In this document: piece after piece, positions 53,496 through 64,000 of the stretch | Position numbering within the stretch: the first letter of the stretch is position 1 | Layout of the letters: each line of letters starts with the position of its first letter | Assembly: GCA_902806595.1 (NCBI GenBank) | Contig: CADCXC010000041.1 | Span: 186,001 to 250,000 of the forward strand | Direction of reading: 5' to 3' | Length of the DNA: 64,000 nucleotides | Source: Pyrenopolyporus hunteri | Lineage: Eukaryota; Ascomycota; Sordariomycetes; Xylariales; Hypoxylaceae | The notes under the pieces: generated by a model | The model's database searches: none | What the model saw: only the letters and a program-made list of their open reading frames with translations | Told to the model about the DNA's origin: nothing | Program-made: the position numbers and the translations under genes

Positions 53496-56400
53496 AATAA
53501 TTTCGAAATTTTTTAATTAATTAAAAAAGTTAGATAAAAAAAATTAAAAAAAAAAATAATTTTACATATAAATATTTATTTATATTATTTAATTAATATA
53601 AATATTAAAAAAAAAATATTAACTATTTCGAATATAAAAAAAAACGAAGATTTTTACTATTTTTAAAATATATAAATATTTATTATAAACGGTTAAATAT
53701 TTACTTACGAAATAAATAAATATATAATTTTAAATTTTAATAAAAATATTAAATATCTACTTAATTATATATATTTTTATATTTAATTTATTTATTTAAA
53801 AATGTTATTTTTATAAAAAGTTTTTATTCGGTTCTATAAACAAATAATTAAATTCGGGAATTTTCGAAGTAAATAAATATTTATTATTTAAATATTTTAA
53901 TAATAAATATTAACGTAAATATTATAAAAAAATAAAATAAAAATTAAAAAATTTATTTTATTTTAATGTTTTTATATATTTTATTTTTTTTTTAATTTTT
54001 ATATTATAAATTAATATAATAATTTAAAGTTAAATACGTTATAATTTTAATTTATTATATTATAATTACGAAGTAATATAAAAATTTATAAAATCGAAAT
54101 TATTTATTAATATTTATATAATAAATTTTTTTAAAAGTAAATCGTTAATAAATTTCGAAAAATATTTAATTTTTCAATATTAAAGCGATTTTTTTAACAA
54201 GTTATCGAAAATTAATATTTTTATAAAAATAAATAATATATTAATATTATTAAAGTAAAATTTTATATTTTATTCGAAATTAAATTATAAATAATTATTA
54301 TAATTTATTATTTTAAAATAAAACGATTCGAAATTAAAATAAAATTACGATTTATTAAATATCGAATTAAATAATAAAGATTATATTATTATAATTATAT
54401 AATATATATTTTTATATTATTATTATTTATATAATATTATTTTTTTACGAAATATTTAAAAAATAATAAAATATTAATTCGGTTACGATATTAATATAAA
54501 ATTAATATATTTTATATTTTTTTAATTCGAATTTATTTCGAAAATAATATAAATAAAAAAATTTTAATCGAAAAAAATCGAATTAAATTTATAAATTTAT
54601 TAAAAAATTTTTTCGATAAATATTAAAAATATTTAAACGTATTAAATAATTACGATAAAAATTATATTTATAAGTTTATTTATAAAAGCGTAAAATTTAT
54701 TATATTAAAGTAAATAATTTAAAAAATATATTATCGACGGTATTTAAAAATAATATAATAACGAAAAAAAATTAAATTATATATAAAAAAAAAAAAATTT
54801 ATCGTTTTCGAGTCGAATTATATATAATTTATAAATAATTATTAAAAGTTTCGATTCGTTAGTTTCGAAATATATATCGTAATCGACGTATTTTTTCGAC
54901 GTATTATATAATGTAAAATATATCGATTTATTTTTTTATTAACGAATATTTTAAAATAATACTTTATTATTATAATCGAATTAAAATTTCGATTTTAATA
55001 TATTCGAACGAATTATAAAATCGAATTATCGTTTATAATTCGAACTTAATTTAATTTAATTAAAATTATTAAATTTACGATAAAAATAATATATTCGAAT
55101 AATATTCGATGTATATAAAAATAAAGTTATTATATTTCGAATTTTTATATTTAAAGGGCGAATAAAAAAAATAAAAAAATCGAATAATAATAGCGATAAT
55201 TACGTAAGGGTATAATAAATCGATAAATCGTACGTATATAAAAATTTAATTTATTAATTTAATATTAATTTTATATAATTATATTTTAAAAATTTAAAAT
55301 TTTCGAATTAATTTATTAAAAAAAATATAATTAATTAAATTATTTTATATATTATATATAAAAAAATTATACGATATAATATTAAAAAATTCGTAAAATA
55401 ATAAAATAATTATAAAATTAAATATTAATTACGTAAAAATTATACAATTTTTAATTATATCGAAATATTATAAAAAAATTATAATTAAATTAATATTTAA
55501 AATTAAAATATAAAAATATCGAATAATTTATTATTATTAATTAAAATATATAAATTTTTAAAATTAATTAATTATTATAATTTCGATAGTTTTTTATTAT
55601 CGAAAATATAACAATTTTATAATGAATAATTAATTTAATATCCACTCGAAGATTTTTAAAATAATCGAATATAATTATATTTCGATATTTATAAAAATTT
55701 AAAAGATTTTTTAAAAATATACGAAAAAAAAACGAAATAATTTAAATTAAATTATAATGAATTTTTACGAGGTAATTTATTATAATATCGTCGATAATTA
55801 TAAAATTTATAAAAGTATTTATTTAATATATTAAAAACGAAAAAAAAAATAAAAATAAATAAAAATAAATATAATATATAATTAAATATATAAATAAATA
55901 ATTATAATTAAATATATAAAAAATATTTAAAATTTTATAAATTTAATTATTATTATATTATAAGTAAATAAAACATATATTTTTTTTATTTAATATATAT
56001 TTAAATTAAAAATTTAATTAATTAAATATTTATATATTAATATAATTATTTTTATATTATATAATTCGTTTTATAATAATTATTTTTCGTTTTATTTTAT
56101 TTATTACGAAAAATATATATTATATATATAATTTTTATTACGATATTATACGATTATTTAATAATATTAAACGGTCGATAATAAAATTAAAACGATTTTA
56201 TCGTTTTATTTAAATAAATATATTAAATATTATAATTTTAAAAATTATAAAAATTATTTTAATATTATTATAATTTAATACGATTAACTTAATTTTATTA
56301 AATAATCGATATCGAAATTTCGATTAATTACGTTTTTAAAATTTATATATAAAATTACGATTTAATTTTTTTTTTTTTTTTATAATATTAATAAAATTTA

Positions 56401-56499
56401 ATTTTTAATTTTTAATATTACGCGTCGTATTAAATATATTTTTTTTTTATAAATTTATTATTTTTTATTATAAATAAAAAATAATTTATTATAATTAAA

Positions 56500-56760
56500 A
56501 AATTTTTTTTTTATTTTTATTTTATTTTTATTTACTTTTATTTTATTTATTTTTATTTTTATATTTTTTTATTTTTATTCTTTTCTATTTTTACTTTCTT
56601 TTATTTTCATTTCCTTTTATTTTTATTTTTTTTATTTTTATTTCTTTTTATTTTCGTTTCGTAATTTATATCGTTTTTCGTTTCCGTTTTCGAATTTTTA
56701 TCCCTTTTCGTTTTTACTTTTTTTAATTTTTATTTTTTTTAATTTTCGTTTTATTTAGTT
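56500..56760. repeat. Pyrimidine-rich low-complexity tract
   Basis: T-rich plus strand built of ATTTTTATTTT-like units with scattered CTTTT and CCTTTT. Probably a decayed minisatellite; no gene. Confidence 0.5.
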
Positions 56761-57857
56761 TTAATTTTTTTAATTTTTATTTTTTAATTCGTATTTTTCG
56801 TTACGCGTTCGATAAATTGCGGTTTTAAATATACGTTTTAACGGCGAAATTAATTAAAATTTTAATATCGATTATTTAATAAAATTAAATTATCGTATCG
56901 AATTATAATAAAAGGAAAAAAAAATTAATAATTAATAAATTTTTATTAAAATCGATTATTAATTTTTTTAATTTTAATATATATATAATATATAATATTA
57001 TTTCGTAATATTAATTAAAGTTTTTATATTTATTTTATTAACTTTTAAAAATATAATTAAATTTTTAAGTATATTAATATTAATTATTTTATATTAATTA
57101 TTTTTAATATTTAACGTATAAAAGAAATTAATTACGAATTTATTAATATTAATTAAAAAATAAAACTTTTATTTTTTATTATTTTTCGAAATAATATTAA
57201 CTTTAATATAATTTATAAAAAAAAACGTTATTTTTTCGATTAATTCGAATCATTATCGTCGTTATATTAATTATATATATTTTCGAAAATATTATCGTAA
57301 TAATTAAAATTAAACGAATTTAATAAAATATTATTATAAAAATAATAAATTTTATTATTATTTTTTTCGAATTTATTATAATCGCGTTTATTAATATTTT
57401 TTTCGTATTTATATTTCGTATTTTATAACGTAAAAAATAATTTTATTATAAAAGTCGTTATTATTTTATAATTGCTTTTTCGTATATTTTAAACGAAATA
57501 AAATTTAAAAGTTTTTTTTTTAATTTAAAAGTAATATAATGGTATTAATAAAAAATAATTATATAAAACGCGCGAAAAAATATTTTCGTGGAATTTTTAA
57601 AAAAAAAAAAAAAATTAATTATAATATCGAAAAATTATTTCGAAGTTACTTTTATTCGATTTATTCGATATTATTAATATATGTGTATTTAATTTATATT
57701 TACCGCGATTATAAAGGTCGGGTTTTTTTTTAAAAAAAAAAAACTAAATAATTTACATTAAAAAATATATAAAAATTTATTCGAAAAAATAATATATTAT
57801 AATAATTATTTAAAAAATTATTTCTTCGATATAAAATTTTTACGTATTTACGTATAT

Positions 57858-59165
57858 TGGAGGTCACCCCCGTGGGGTGACACAATAGCCCTCGGTTTTC
57901 TTCGAATTCTACGACTATTTCTATAGTCATACAGCTTCTAATACAGCTTCTAATACAGCTTCTAATACAGCTTCTAATACAGCTTCTAATACAGCTTCTA
58001 ATACAGCTTCTAATACAGCTTTCGTGGCACCCCTTAGCTTTTACGAGAAACCACCCGTGCCACCTTTCGAAGAGCCGTCGCGAGAAACCACCCCTACTAC
58101 CTTTCGATAAAACCGTCGCGAGAGACCACCCCTACTACCTTTCTAAGAATCTTTCGATAAAACCGTCGCGAGAGACCACCCCTACTACCTTTCTAAGAAT
58201 CTTTCGATAAAACCGTCGCGAGAGGCCACCCCTACTACCTTTCTAAGAATCTTTCGAAAGAGCCGTCGCGAGTGACCACCCCATACCACCTTTCGAAAGA
58301 GCCGTCGCGAGTGACCACCCCATACCACCTTTCGAAAGAGCCGTCGCGAGAGGCCACCCCTACTACCTTTCGATAAAACCGTCGCGAGAGACCACCCCTA
58401 CTACCTTTTTAAGAATCTTTCGAAAGAGCCGTCGCGAGTGACCACCCGTATGACCCTTTTATACCTAGCTTTGAATATACAATTCGAAAGATTCTTCGAA
58501 AGGTGCCACGAAAGATACGTCGAATTAGAATTAGATCTATATAATCAAATCCATACAATTAGATCCATACCTACAATTAGATCCATACAATTCGAATCTT
58601 TCAAATAGAATCATACGTTGAATTAGAATTAGATCTATACAATTCGATTCATTCAATTCGATCCATACAATTCGATTCTTTCAAACCGAATCATACGTTG
58701 AATTAGAATTAAATCCATACAATTAGATCTATACAATTCGATTCATTCAATTCGATTCATTCAATTCGATTCTTTCAAATCGAATCATACGTTGAATTAG
58801 AATTAGATCCATACCTACAACTAGATCAATTCGACTAGATCAATTCAATTAGATCAATTCAATTAAATCAATTCAATTCAATTAATAGAATCGTCCATTA
58901 GAATGCGAATAACTTCAAGTGTGGTAGTCGCGATATATATGGCGGCTTAATTGATTAGGTAAAAGCGTGGCACGGGCCGTTGCGCGGGGCGTGCGCGTGG
59001 CTAGTTGGCGTGGCGTGGCGTGGCGTGGTGTGGTGTGGTGTGTGGCTGGTGTGGCGTGGGAGATGTGGCTCGTGAATTTTTACGTAATTAATTTTTGTTT
59101 TTTTTTTTTCGAATTTTTTTCCTAAAAAAAAAATTCGAAATAATATTTCGAAGAAACTTCGGGTA
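57858..59165 (+). repeat. Minisatellite TG...CA element, copy 2, unmutated except its 3' end
   Basis: Same orientation and block order as 8888-10255: TGGAGG start, hairpin (57863-57881), second hairpin, 12-bp array (57930-58020), 38-bp array (58055-58440), a short version of the 14-bp array, the TATATATGGCGGCT segment and the GGCGT/GGTGT array. Arrays differ in unit number and order. From about 59085 to the end the sequence is RIP-mutated (TTCGAAG-AAA-CTTCGGG in place of CCCGAGG-AAA-CCTCGGG, ending TA for CA), while the rest is not. Flanking pentamers (TATAT, TAATT) do not match, so a clean insertion cannot be shown. Confidence 0.75.
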
Positions 59166-60205
59166 TAATTTTTAATAAATTATTTATTTATTTTTTTTAA
59201 TATTATATAATAAATTTATAATTTATATAATGTATTTATAATACGATAAAATTTATTATAATAATAAACGGTTAAAAGAAAATTTTATCGAATTAATTAA
59301 TTTAACGATTTCGATTTATTAAACGGCGGTTTAACGATATTATTAAAAATATCGTCGAATAATTTATTAATATTTAAAAAATTAAAAAATATTTAAAATT
59401 TTAAAATTTATTTCGAAAATATTTAATAATAAAAATTTAAAATTATAACGTAATAATTTATTAAATTAATATTAATTACGTTAAAATAAAAATAAATTTA
59501 CCGTTATTTTAATTTAAAATATAAAAATAATATTTTTTATAAAATAAAATATCGTCGTCGAATATATTTATTATTACGTTTTCGAAATTATGAAATATTA
59601 ATAAAAATAATTAATTATTTAACGAACGAAATTTATACGCGTAGTTTTTTTTTTCGTTATTTATTTAAACGTTTTTAATTATAATATAATAAATATAATA
59701 TACGATTTTATAAAAAATACTTTTATTATTAAATATTTAAAAATTAAATAACGAATTTAAATCGAAATAAATAAAATAATAAACGTTAAAATATTTAAAA
59801 AAAATATATTTATTTTTATCGATAAAAAATTTAATAAACGAAAAAAATTATTTAAATATTATAACGTATTAATTTTACGATAAAAATATTATTAAAATAA
59901 TAAAAAATAAAAATAAAAATTTTAAAATAAATAAATAAATATTTAAATAAATTAATAAATAAAAATAAATAAATAAATATTTAAATATTTATTTATTTAT
60001 TTAATATTTATTTAATATTTATTTAAATAATTCGCATTCGAATTAATATAAACTCGAATATAAAACGGAATCGGTTAAATGTTTATATCATATTATATCA
60101 TCTTTTTAAAAGTAATATTTAATTATGTCATCTTCTTAAGAAAATTCCATTACGGCTTATATCATCAATTTTCAGTGGTTTTAGCGGGTTGGCGGTTTTA
60201 AGGGA

Positions 60206-60736
60206 ATGGCCCACCATACATCTCTTCGTGTTTCTCGTCACTTTATTCCGGCATACGGCCTCATCCCTAATACGAGCATACAAAACAAACCGCTACTACA
60301 CTACCATGCTGCCTTTCCTCCTTCGATACTCAGCGCATCATCCATAGAGTCGTATCTCACGAAGGTCGGTGTTGTGGAGCCCCAGTGGCGTTTTACCATG
60401 TATTCTACGACTCACTTCCACTCTACTACCCACGAGGTATTATGCATCAGCCGTGGAAAAGCAAAGCTCTGCTTCGGTGGCGAAGATAACCCCGGCAAGG
60501 TAGAGAAAGATGTTGAGAAGGGCGACGTCCTCGTTTTACCTGCCGGCGTTGGACATAGGCTTCTAGAAGATCTATCAGGTGAGTTTGAGATGGTGGGCTG
60601 CTATCCTAAGGGCTACAATTGGGACATGTGCTATGGCAAGAATGGCGAAGAGGCCAAGGTGCAGAGTATTAAGGATCTACCGTGGTTCAAGAAAGATCCG
60701 ATATATGGAATGGAAGGCCCGGTGCTTGAAAGCTGA
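60206..60736 (+). CDS. YjlB-like cupin-domain protein
   Basis: Single-exon gene of 176 codons, start ATG at 60206, TGA at 60734-60736. It is a small one-domain cupin of the family that includes Bacillus YjlB, whose function is unknown; cupins generally bind a metal and act as dioxygenases, isomerases or binding proteins. Cupin motif 1 is STTHFHSTTHEVLCISRG (His70, His72, His76, Glu77) and motif 2 is GDVLVLPAGVGHRL (His117), so the metal ligands look complete. The family signature GCYPKGYNWD follows at 131-140. No signal peptide, so probably cytosolic. The ATG is only about 110-140 bp from the edge of the RIP block, so its promoter abuts mutated DNA. No stop or frameshift damages the frame. 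Length fits the family (about 160-180). Confidence 0.9.
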   Translation: MAHHTSLRVSRHFIPAYGLIPNTSIQNKPLLHYHAAFPPSILSASSIESYLTKVGVVEPQWRFTMYSTTHFHSTTHEVLCISRGKAKLCFGGEDNPGKVEKDVEKGDVLVLPAGVGHRLLEDLSGEFEMVGCYPKGYNWDMCYGKNGEEAKVQSIKDLPWFKKDPIYGMEGPVLES

Positions 60737-62320
60737 GAGTCAGGCGAACGCGGGATGCACTTGTAGGCGGACAGCTACCACTCTTTCACCGCCACGGAAG
60801 CTGCTGTATTAATAAGGCACATCGGCAGGACTTTGGAATGCTTATGTGCTTCATTGATATCATTCTACCTTAAATTAAAAGGTCATAGTCCTTCTAGAAG
60901 AGTTACCCCTGTTCGGGTTCTTCTGTCAACCCTTGCAGTCTACATCAATGCGACTACTGAAATAACTGCAATATCAAGACTCACGCGGCAAGGAATCATT
61001 AGACCCAATACCTCGTCATATCGCTTCTATGAACTTTAACTTATATAATTATGTGTTCAGTAGTTGCTCATACGCATGACCATCCGGATATGACCCATGC
61101 TCCGATAATAAAACCCCGCCGTGCCTCCGAGCCGATAGACGAGGGGGGCTTGGCCATTCGTATTGAGAATGGTAGCAACAGTTTAGTTCCATCATTGTTC
61201 TTGTTATGTTGTTATTATTGTTGGTATTATTAAGAGCGGTCCTTTGACGGGGAGTATTGTTTCTTAACAGGTTAATAGTTTCAAACCTCAAGCATTTTGT
61301 TCCATATACCTAATAGCCAAGCGCCCGATAATTTATTAAAGATGGTTCTTTCGCAGTTACTCTACCCATATCAGGTGATAATCGTGAACTCCCTCCAAAC
61401 CGCCTCATTTTTTATCAACGCTACGCTATCGAAACGCCATTTAGTCACACAAGCAAGCAAATTTCAGGAAACCCAACGAAAGGGGACATCGAATAGTTGA
61501 CTTGATGTGTAGGCTTATTATTACCTATCGTTGTGGCTGTAGGTCATACGAGAGCAGCATCCCTTGCAAAGAGCCTAATTGCCAGTCCCTCCAAGTCGTC
61601 CAAGAAGGACTTTGCCAAGAGTGTGAAGAGCAATCTCAGGACATAGAACAGGCTACGGCTGCAATATGAAGTCTCATATGATCACCTCAATTAAGTTATA
61701 CAATGCAGAGCCAGATCCTAGAAAGCTACAGCTAGGTTCCGTTGATTATATTCTAACGAGAATCTGTAATAGATAATTGAAGGACTCCTTGCTTATCGCG
61801 TAAATCACACACCGGTAAGTAAAAGAGGCTATCTAGATTAATGATAAAATGCTTTGAATACGGGCTTAGGACAAAGCTATTTGTGTCTAAAAGGATAATA
61901 AATATACAGGGCTCATTTCTTTGCCATCATCCCTTGACCAATTTCGAACGTGTAGTTTGTTTGCTTTACAATCGGTCTATTAATGGCGTCCGTTCGTTCC
62001 ACAACTCGTTTAAGCAAGAGGCTACGTGAATTCTCTTAAATTGAATCCAAGTCATCGGACCTATACAGCAAGCAGGGAAGAACCGCATATATGTCTATAG
62101 TGTTGGCTTGTCAGCCAGGGAGATTTGTATTTAGAGTGAATTGACATATTCCCTTTATTTATATCCACATAATGCCAATTTAGTTCCCTGATTGGTCACG
62201 CTTGCGATGTGTAAGTCTATCTTGGTGGTTCCATCGCACCATGAAGATCTTCGTCACATCACACGCGTGATTACCCCTGTCAGCGTCGTAGCGGTAGCAT
62301 TGAATAGGTATATCTCTAGT
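60737..62320. other. Intergenic region, no gene recognised
   Basis: About 1.6 kb of balanced composition. Short frames on both strands (60833-61039, 61291-61049, 61297-61500, 61841-62029, 62192-62410) lack domains, splice partners or conserved motifs. No tRNA-like or repeat structure was seen. It probably contains the cupin 3' UTR and the promoter of the secreted-protein gene. Confidence 0.5.
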
Positions 62321-62324
62321 TTAC

Positions 62325-62333
62325 TATATAAAG
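62325..62333 (+). promoter_or_regulatory. TATA box of the secreted-protein gene
   Basis: TATATAAAG about 155 bp upstream of the ATG at 62489, in the sense orientation and in otherwise mixed sequence. A strong TATA element would fit an inducible, highly expressed gene; expression is inferred. Confidence 0.5.
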
Positions 62334-62488
62334 TCGCTTCCCACCCGGCAATATCTCAAACTCACCTCTCTACCATTACGCGATCATACTTGACAAGCGA
62401 CCGTGAGTAGCAGACATAATCCAGAATCCGTACACACCTCCTAAATAAACTAGCGCTCGGGTCTAGCCCTCGATATCGTTCCGGAAAA

Positions 62489-62962
62489 ATGTTTCGAGTC
62501 GTTTTTGTTCTTCCGGCTCTCCTTGCCTCATTTGCAGCAGGCATTCCCTCCCCGCTCACAGAAAGGGACGACGCCTGCTATGGCGATCCGTCTTCCGGGG
62601 TACTCTGTTCTGTTATATCATACACAGACAAGACCGGCGTCACATCGGGTTCTCCACCTTCCACCGCGGACTGCCAACAGACATGCCGAAGTGTCCTTGC
62701 GGAGGCGGGCGACTGGGGAGTCGATTTCAGCGGCAAGCCCGCGGGCTATCGCGACAACATGTACCTGGGGCCCTGCAAATTCAGTGTCTCGCGTGAAACG
62801 GACACGGATAACGCGCAATTCTCGTTTTCGCTTCATAACCAAGATATCGTGGATATTGTAGGCGAGACGATCAAAAGATTCGCGAACGAACACAGTGGAA
62901 AGGTGCAGGCAGAGGGCAAGATGGTATGCTCGGGCCATACGGTAAGGTGGTTTGTAGGATAG
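62489..62962 (+). CDS. Small secreted cysteine-rich protein, Ecp2/Hce2 effector-like
   Basis: Single-exon 157-residue protein. An N-terminal signal peptide (MFRVVFVLPALLASFAAG, cleavage near residue 18) and the short stretch IPSPLTER precede a mature domain with six cysteines (30, 40, 62, 66, 96, 147), enough for three disulfides. The C-terminal half follows the layout I associate with the Hce2 domain (homologues of Cladosporium fulvum Ecp2): an ADC motif (61-62), Trp at 76, LGPCKFSVSR (93-102), QDIVDIVGETIKRF (118-131) and KMVCSG...VRWFVG (145-157). Members are secreted by plant-associated and other fungi, and some provoke host cell death; activity here is untested. It sits about 2.4 kb from a RIP block, and a TATA box lies upstream. 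The start is fixed by the signal peptide. Secretion is near certain, family assignment likely. Confidence 0.8.
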   Translation: MFRVVFVLPALLASFAAGIPSPLTERDDACYGDPSSGVLCSVISYTDKTGVTSGSPPSTADCQQTCRSVLAEAGDWGVDFSGKPAGYRDNMYLGPCKFSVSRETDTDNAQFSFSLHNQDIVDIVGETIKRFANEHSGKVQAEGKMVCSGHTVRWFVG

Positions 62963-63897
62963 GTAATCGGGGTATTAAAAAGGCCTCGTCTAATCATACC
63001 TCGGCAAGCTTGGCCCTGAATAGGGGGGATTGTCATGTTGTGGACGGATGAGACATACATCCCTTTGTCCTCATTTAGTATGTATACCCAGGCCGAAGGC
63101 CTGGATAGTTAGATAGCGCACGCAACAACGAAGTCGTTTCCCTCACTATATAGTTAGCCTCATCACGGGAATGTTTGTCGGGTTTGACCCTGGGCGTGCT
63201 TCACCATAATAGGCTTTTATCTCTCCCGCCTGGAGGAGAGGGTCAGTCCTCGGATGAAAGGTAGCCGCGATTCTGGGGGGCATGAGGAGTTATTAGAAGA
63301 TGGATGTAAAGAACATTCGTACAAGATGCGACGTGGTGCTGTTGAACTTCTTGCTTTCTCTCATACATCGTGATTACCTACCCAGGTGCTTGAATAATAA
63401 GCGAGTGATCATCGGTACCAGCCATAGGCGCAAATCTGGAAGGGACATGTTCGATATTAGACTTTTGAACATACTGTTCTATGACGGCGGCCCTTTCTGC
63501 CAGCCCTCCTCAACTTCCTTAAAGGCAAGAGTTAGATTAGTCGTAATCCCACAACCCAACATTCCCTGACTATTTTTCTTCTTCAATAGGTACTGAACTC
63601 TCCAAAAATAAATACATCTCCCACCCTCCTAGCTAAGTCACAGCGATATCATTATTGGTGTATGTGTACGAGAGAGAAACATACGACTCCTTTTCTCATA
63701 CGCCGACTATTTGGTGTTTTTTTTTTTTTTTTTCATCCCTCGTCTTTTGTCGTTCACCCTTATTTCTTGACATATAGGTACACGTCAGAAAGGTTTCTTC
63801 CTGGATTCCCCTATAGAAAAACCGTCAGAACTGGGCCACATTACTATCGCGAATTTCCAATCGAGTTCAATTCACGGCTTAAGCCTTGGGGCAGAAG
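62963..63897. other. Intergenic region with downstream hairpin
   Basis: About 0.9 kb without a recognisable gene; frames 63300-63569 and 63662-63931 look like chance. A perfect hairpin CCAGGCC-GAA-GGCCTGG lies at 63088-63104, about 125 bp after the secreted-protein stop, possibly in its 3' UTR. A T18-like run and CT-rich tract at about 63718-63760 resemble the pyrimidine-rich promoters common in filamentous fungi, and would suit a gene starting at 63898. Confidence 0.45.
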
Positions 63898-64000
63898 ATG
63901 TCCGATCAACCATCTCAACCAACCGTTATAAATGAACATTTTCGCAAGCCATGGAGCCGATCACCGAAGAAAACCGTGACGGCTCTCTCGAGTGTAGTCA
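63898..64000 (+). CDS. Possible 5' end of a gene running off the right edge
   Basis: An ATG at 63898 opens a frame with no stop to the window end (34 codons, MSDQPSQPTVINEHFRKPWS...). The composition (Ser/Pro/Gln-rich start, basic SRSPKK) is plausible for a protein N-terminus, and a pyrimidine-rich tract lies about 140-180 bp upstream. No domain is visible in so short a piece, so this is tentative. Confidence 0.35.
   Translation, partial: MSDQPSQPTVINEHFRKPWSRSPKKTVTALSSVV

Larger units (their letters stand above)
32165..60090. other. RIP-mutated AT-rich block 2
   Basis: About 28 kb with the same CpA/TpG depletion as block 1. It contains one LTR element, a solo LTR, three inverted-repeat elements and one minisatellite-element copy, listed separately. 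The other stretches (32165-33483, 36398-42753, 43285-47337, 53501-57857, 59166-60090) show no gene; they are probably decayed transposons plus short tandem arrays. Open frames such as 57539-57733 are low-complexity artefacts. Edges are approximate. Confidence 0.9.

Noticed and set aside
8888..59165. Copies 1 and 2 of the minisatellite element as the two LTRs of one 50-kb retroelement
   Set aside because: Same orientation, but the interval contains host genes and several independent transposons with their own target duplications, and the flanks do not match.
1660..60090. AT-rich blocks as mitochondrial DNA, plasmid or centromere
   Set aside because: They lack mitochondrial genes and show CpA/TpG depletion with CpG retained, LTR pairs with target duplications and nuclear-type genes between them. 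A centromere cannot be excluded by sequence alone but nothing points to one.
62505..62938. Alternative frames overlapping the secreted-protein gene on both strands
   Set aside because: Shadows of the real frame; only the 62489 frame has a signal peptide and conserved cysteine pattern.
942..63897. tRNA or other RNA genes in the balanced-composition regions
   Set aside because: I looked for B-box-like GGTTCGAATCC and cloverleaf-compatible arms and found none convincing; a covariance-model scan would be decisive.

Overview
This window looks like nuclear DNA of a filamentous ascomycete. Genes have short introns (51-87 bp, GT...AG) and belong to fungal families. They sit in islands of balanced base composition between two long, extremely AT-rich blocks (about 1.66-25.6 kb and 32.2-60.1 kb). 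In those blocks CpA and TpG are almost absent, and most surviving C and G lie in CpG. That is the footprint of repeat-induced point mutation (RIP, CpA to TpA). I cannot name the species; a RIP-active, AT-isochore genome such as many Sordariomycetes or Dothideomycetes is an inference.

Layout. 1-941: 5' part of an MFS anion:cation symporter gene (minus strand, four visible exons, runs off the left edge). 942-1650: its upstream region. 1.66-25.6 kb: RIP block, holding a structured minisatellite-rich repeat of about 1.3 kb (two mutated tandem copies at 5.5-7.9 kb on the minus strand and one unmutated copy at 8.89-10.26 kb), then two RIP-mutated 6.4-kb LTR retroelements of one family in inverted orientation (11.30-17.71 and 18.59-25.00 kb), each with matching 5-bp target duplications. 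25.6-32.2 kb: gene island with an O-methyltransferase, an alpha/beta-hydrolase and, on the minus strand, an F-box-like protein. 32.2-60.1 kb: second RIP block, with three copies of an inverted-repeat DNA element (two unmutated, with perfect 8-bp target duplications), a solo LTR, a third LTR retroelement (47.34-53.50 kb) and another largely unmutated copy of the minisatellite repeat (57.86-59.17 kb). 60.1-64.0 kb: a YjlB-like cupin gene, a six-cysteine secreted protein resembling Ecp2/Hce2 effectors, and possibly the first codons of another gene at the right edge.

The adjacent O-methyltransferase and hydrolase genes, on the same strand, could modify a shared metabolite, but no backbone synthase is present. 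The secreted protein and the island genes lie next to RIP-mutated repeats, the setting in which accessory and host-interaction genes of plant-associated fungi often occur. The most unusual material is repetitive: the TG...CA-ended minisatellite element with mutated and unmutated copies side by side, and the inverted-repeat element whose central loop is flipped between two copies.
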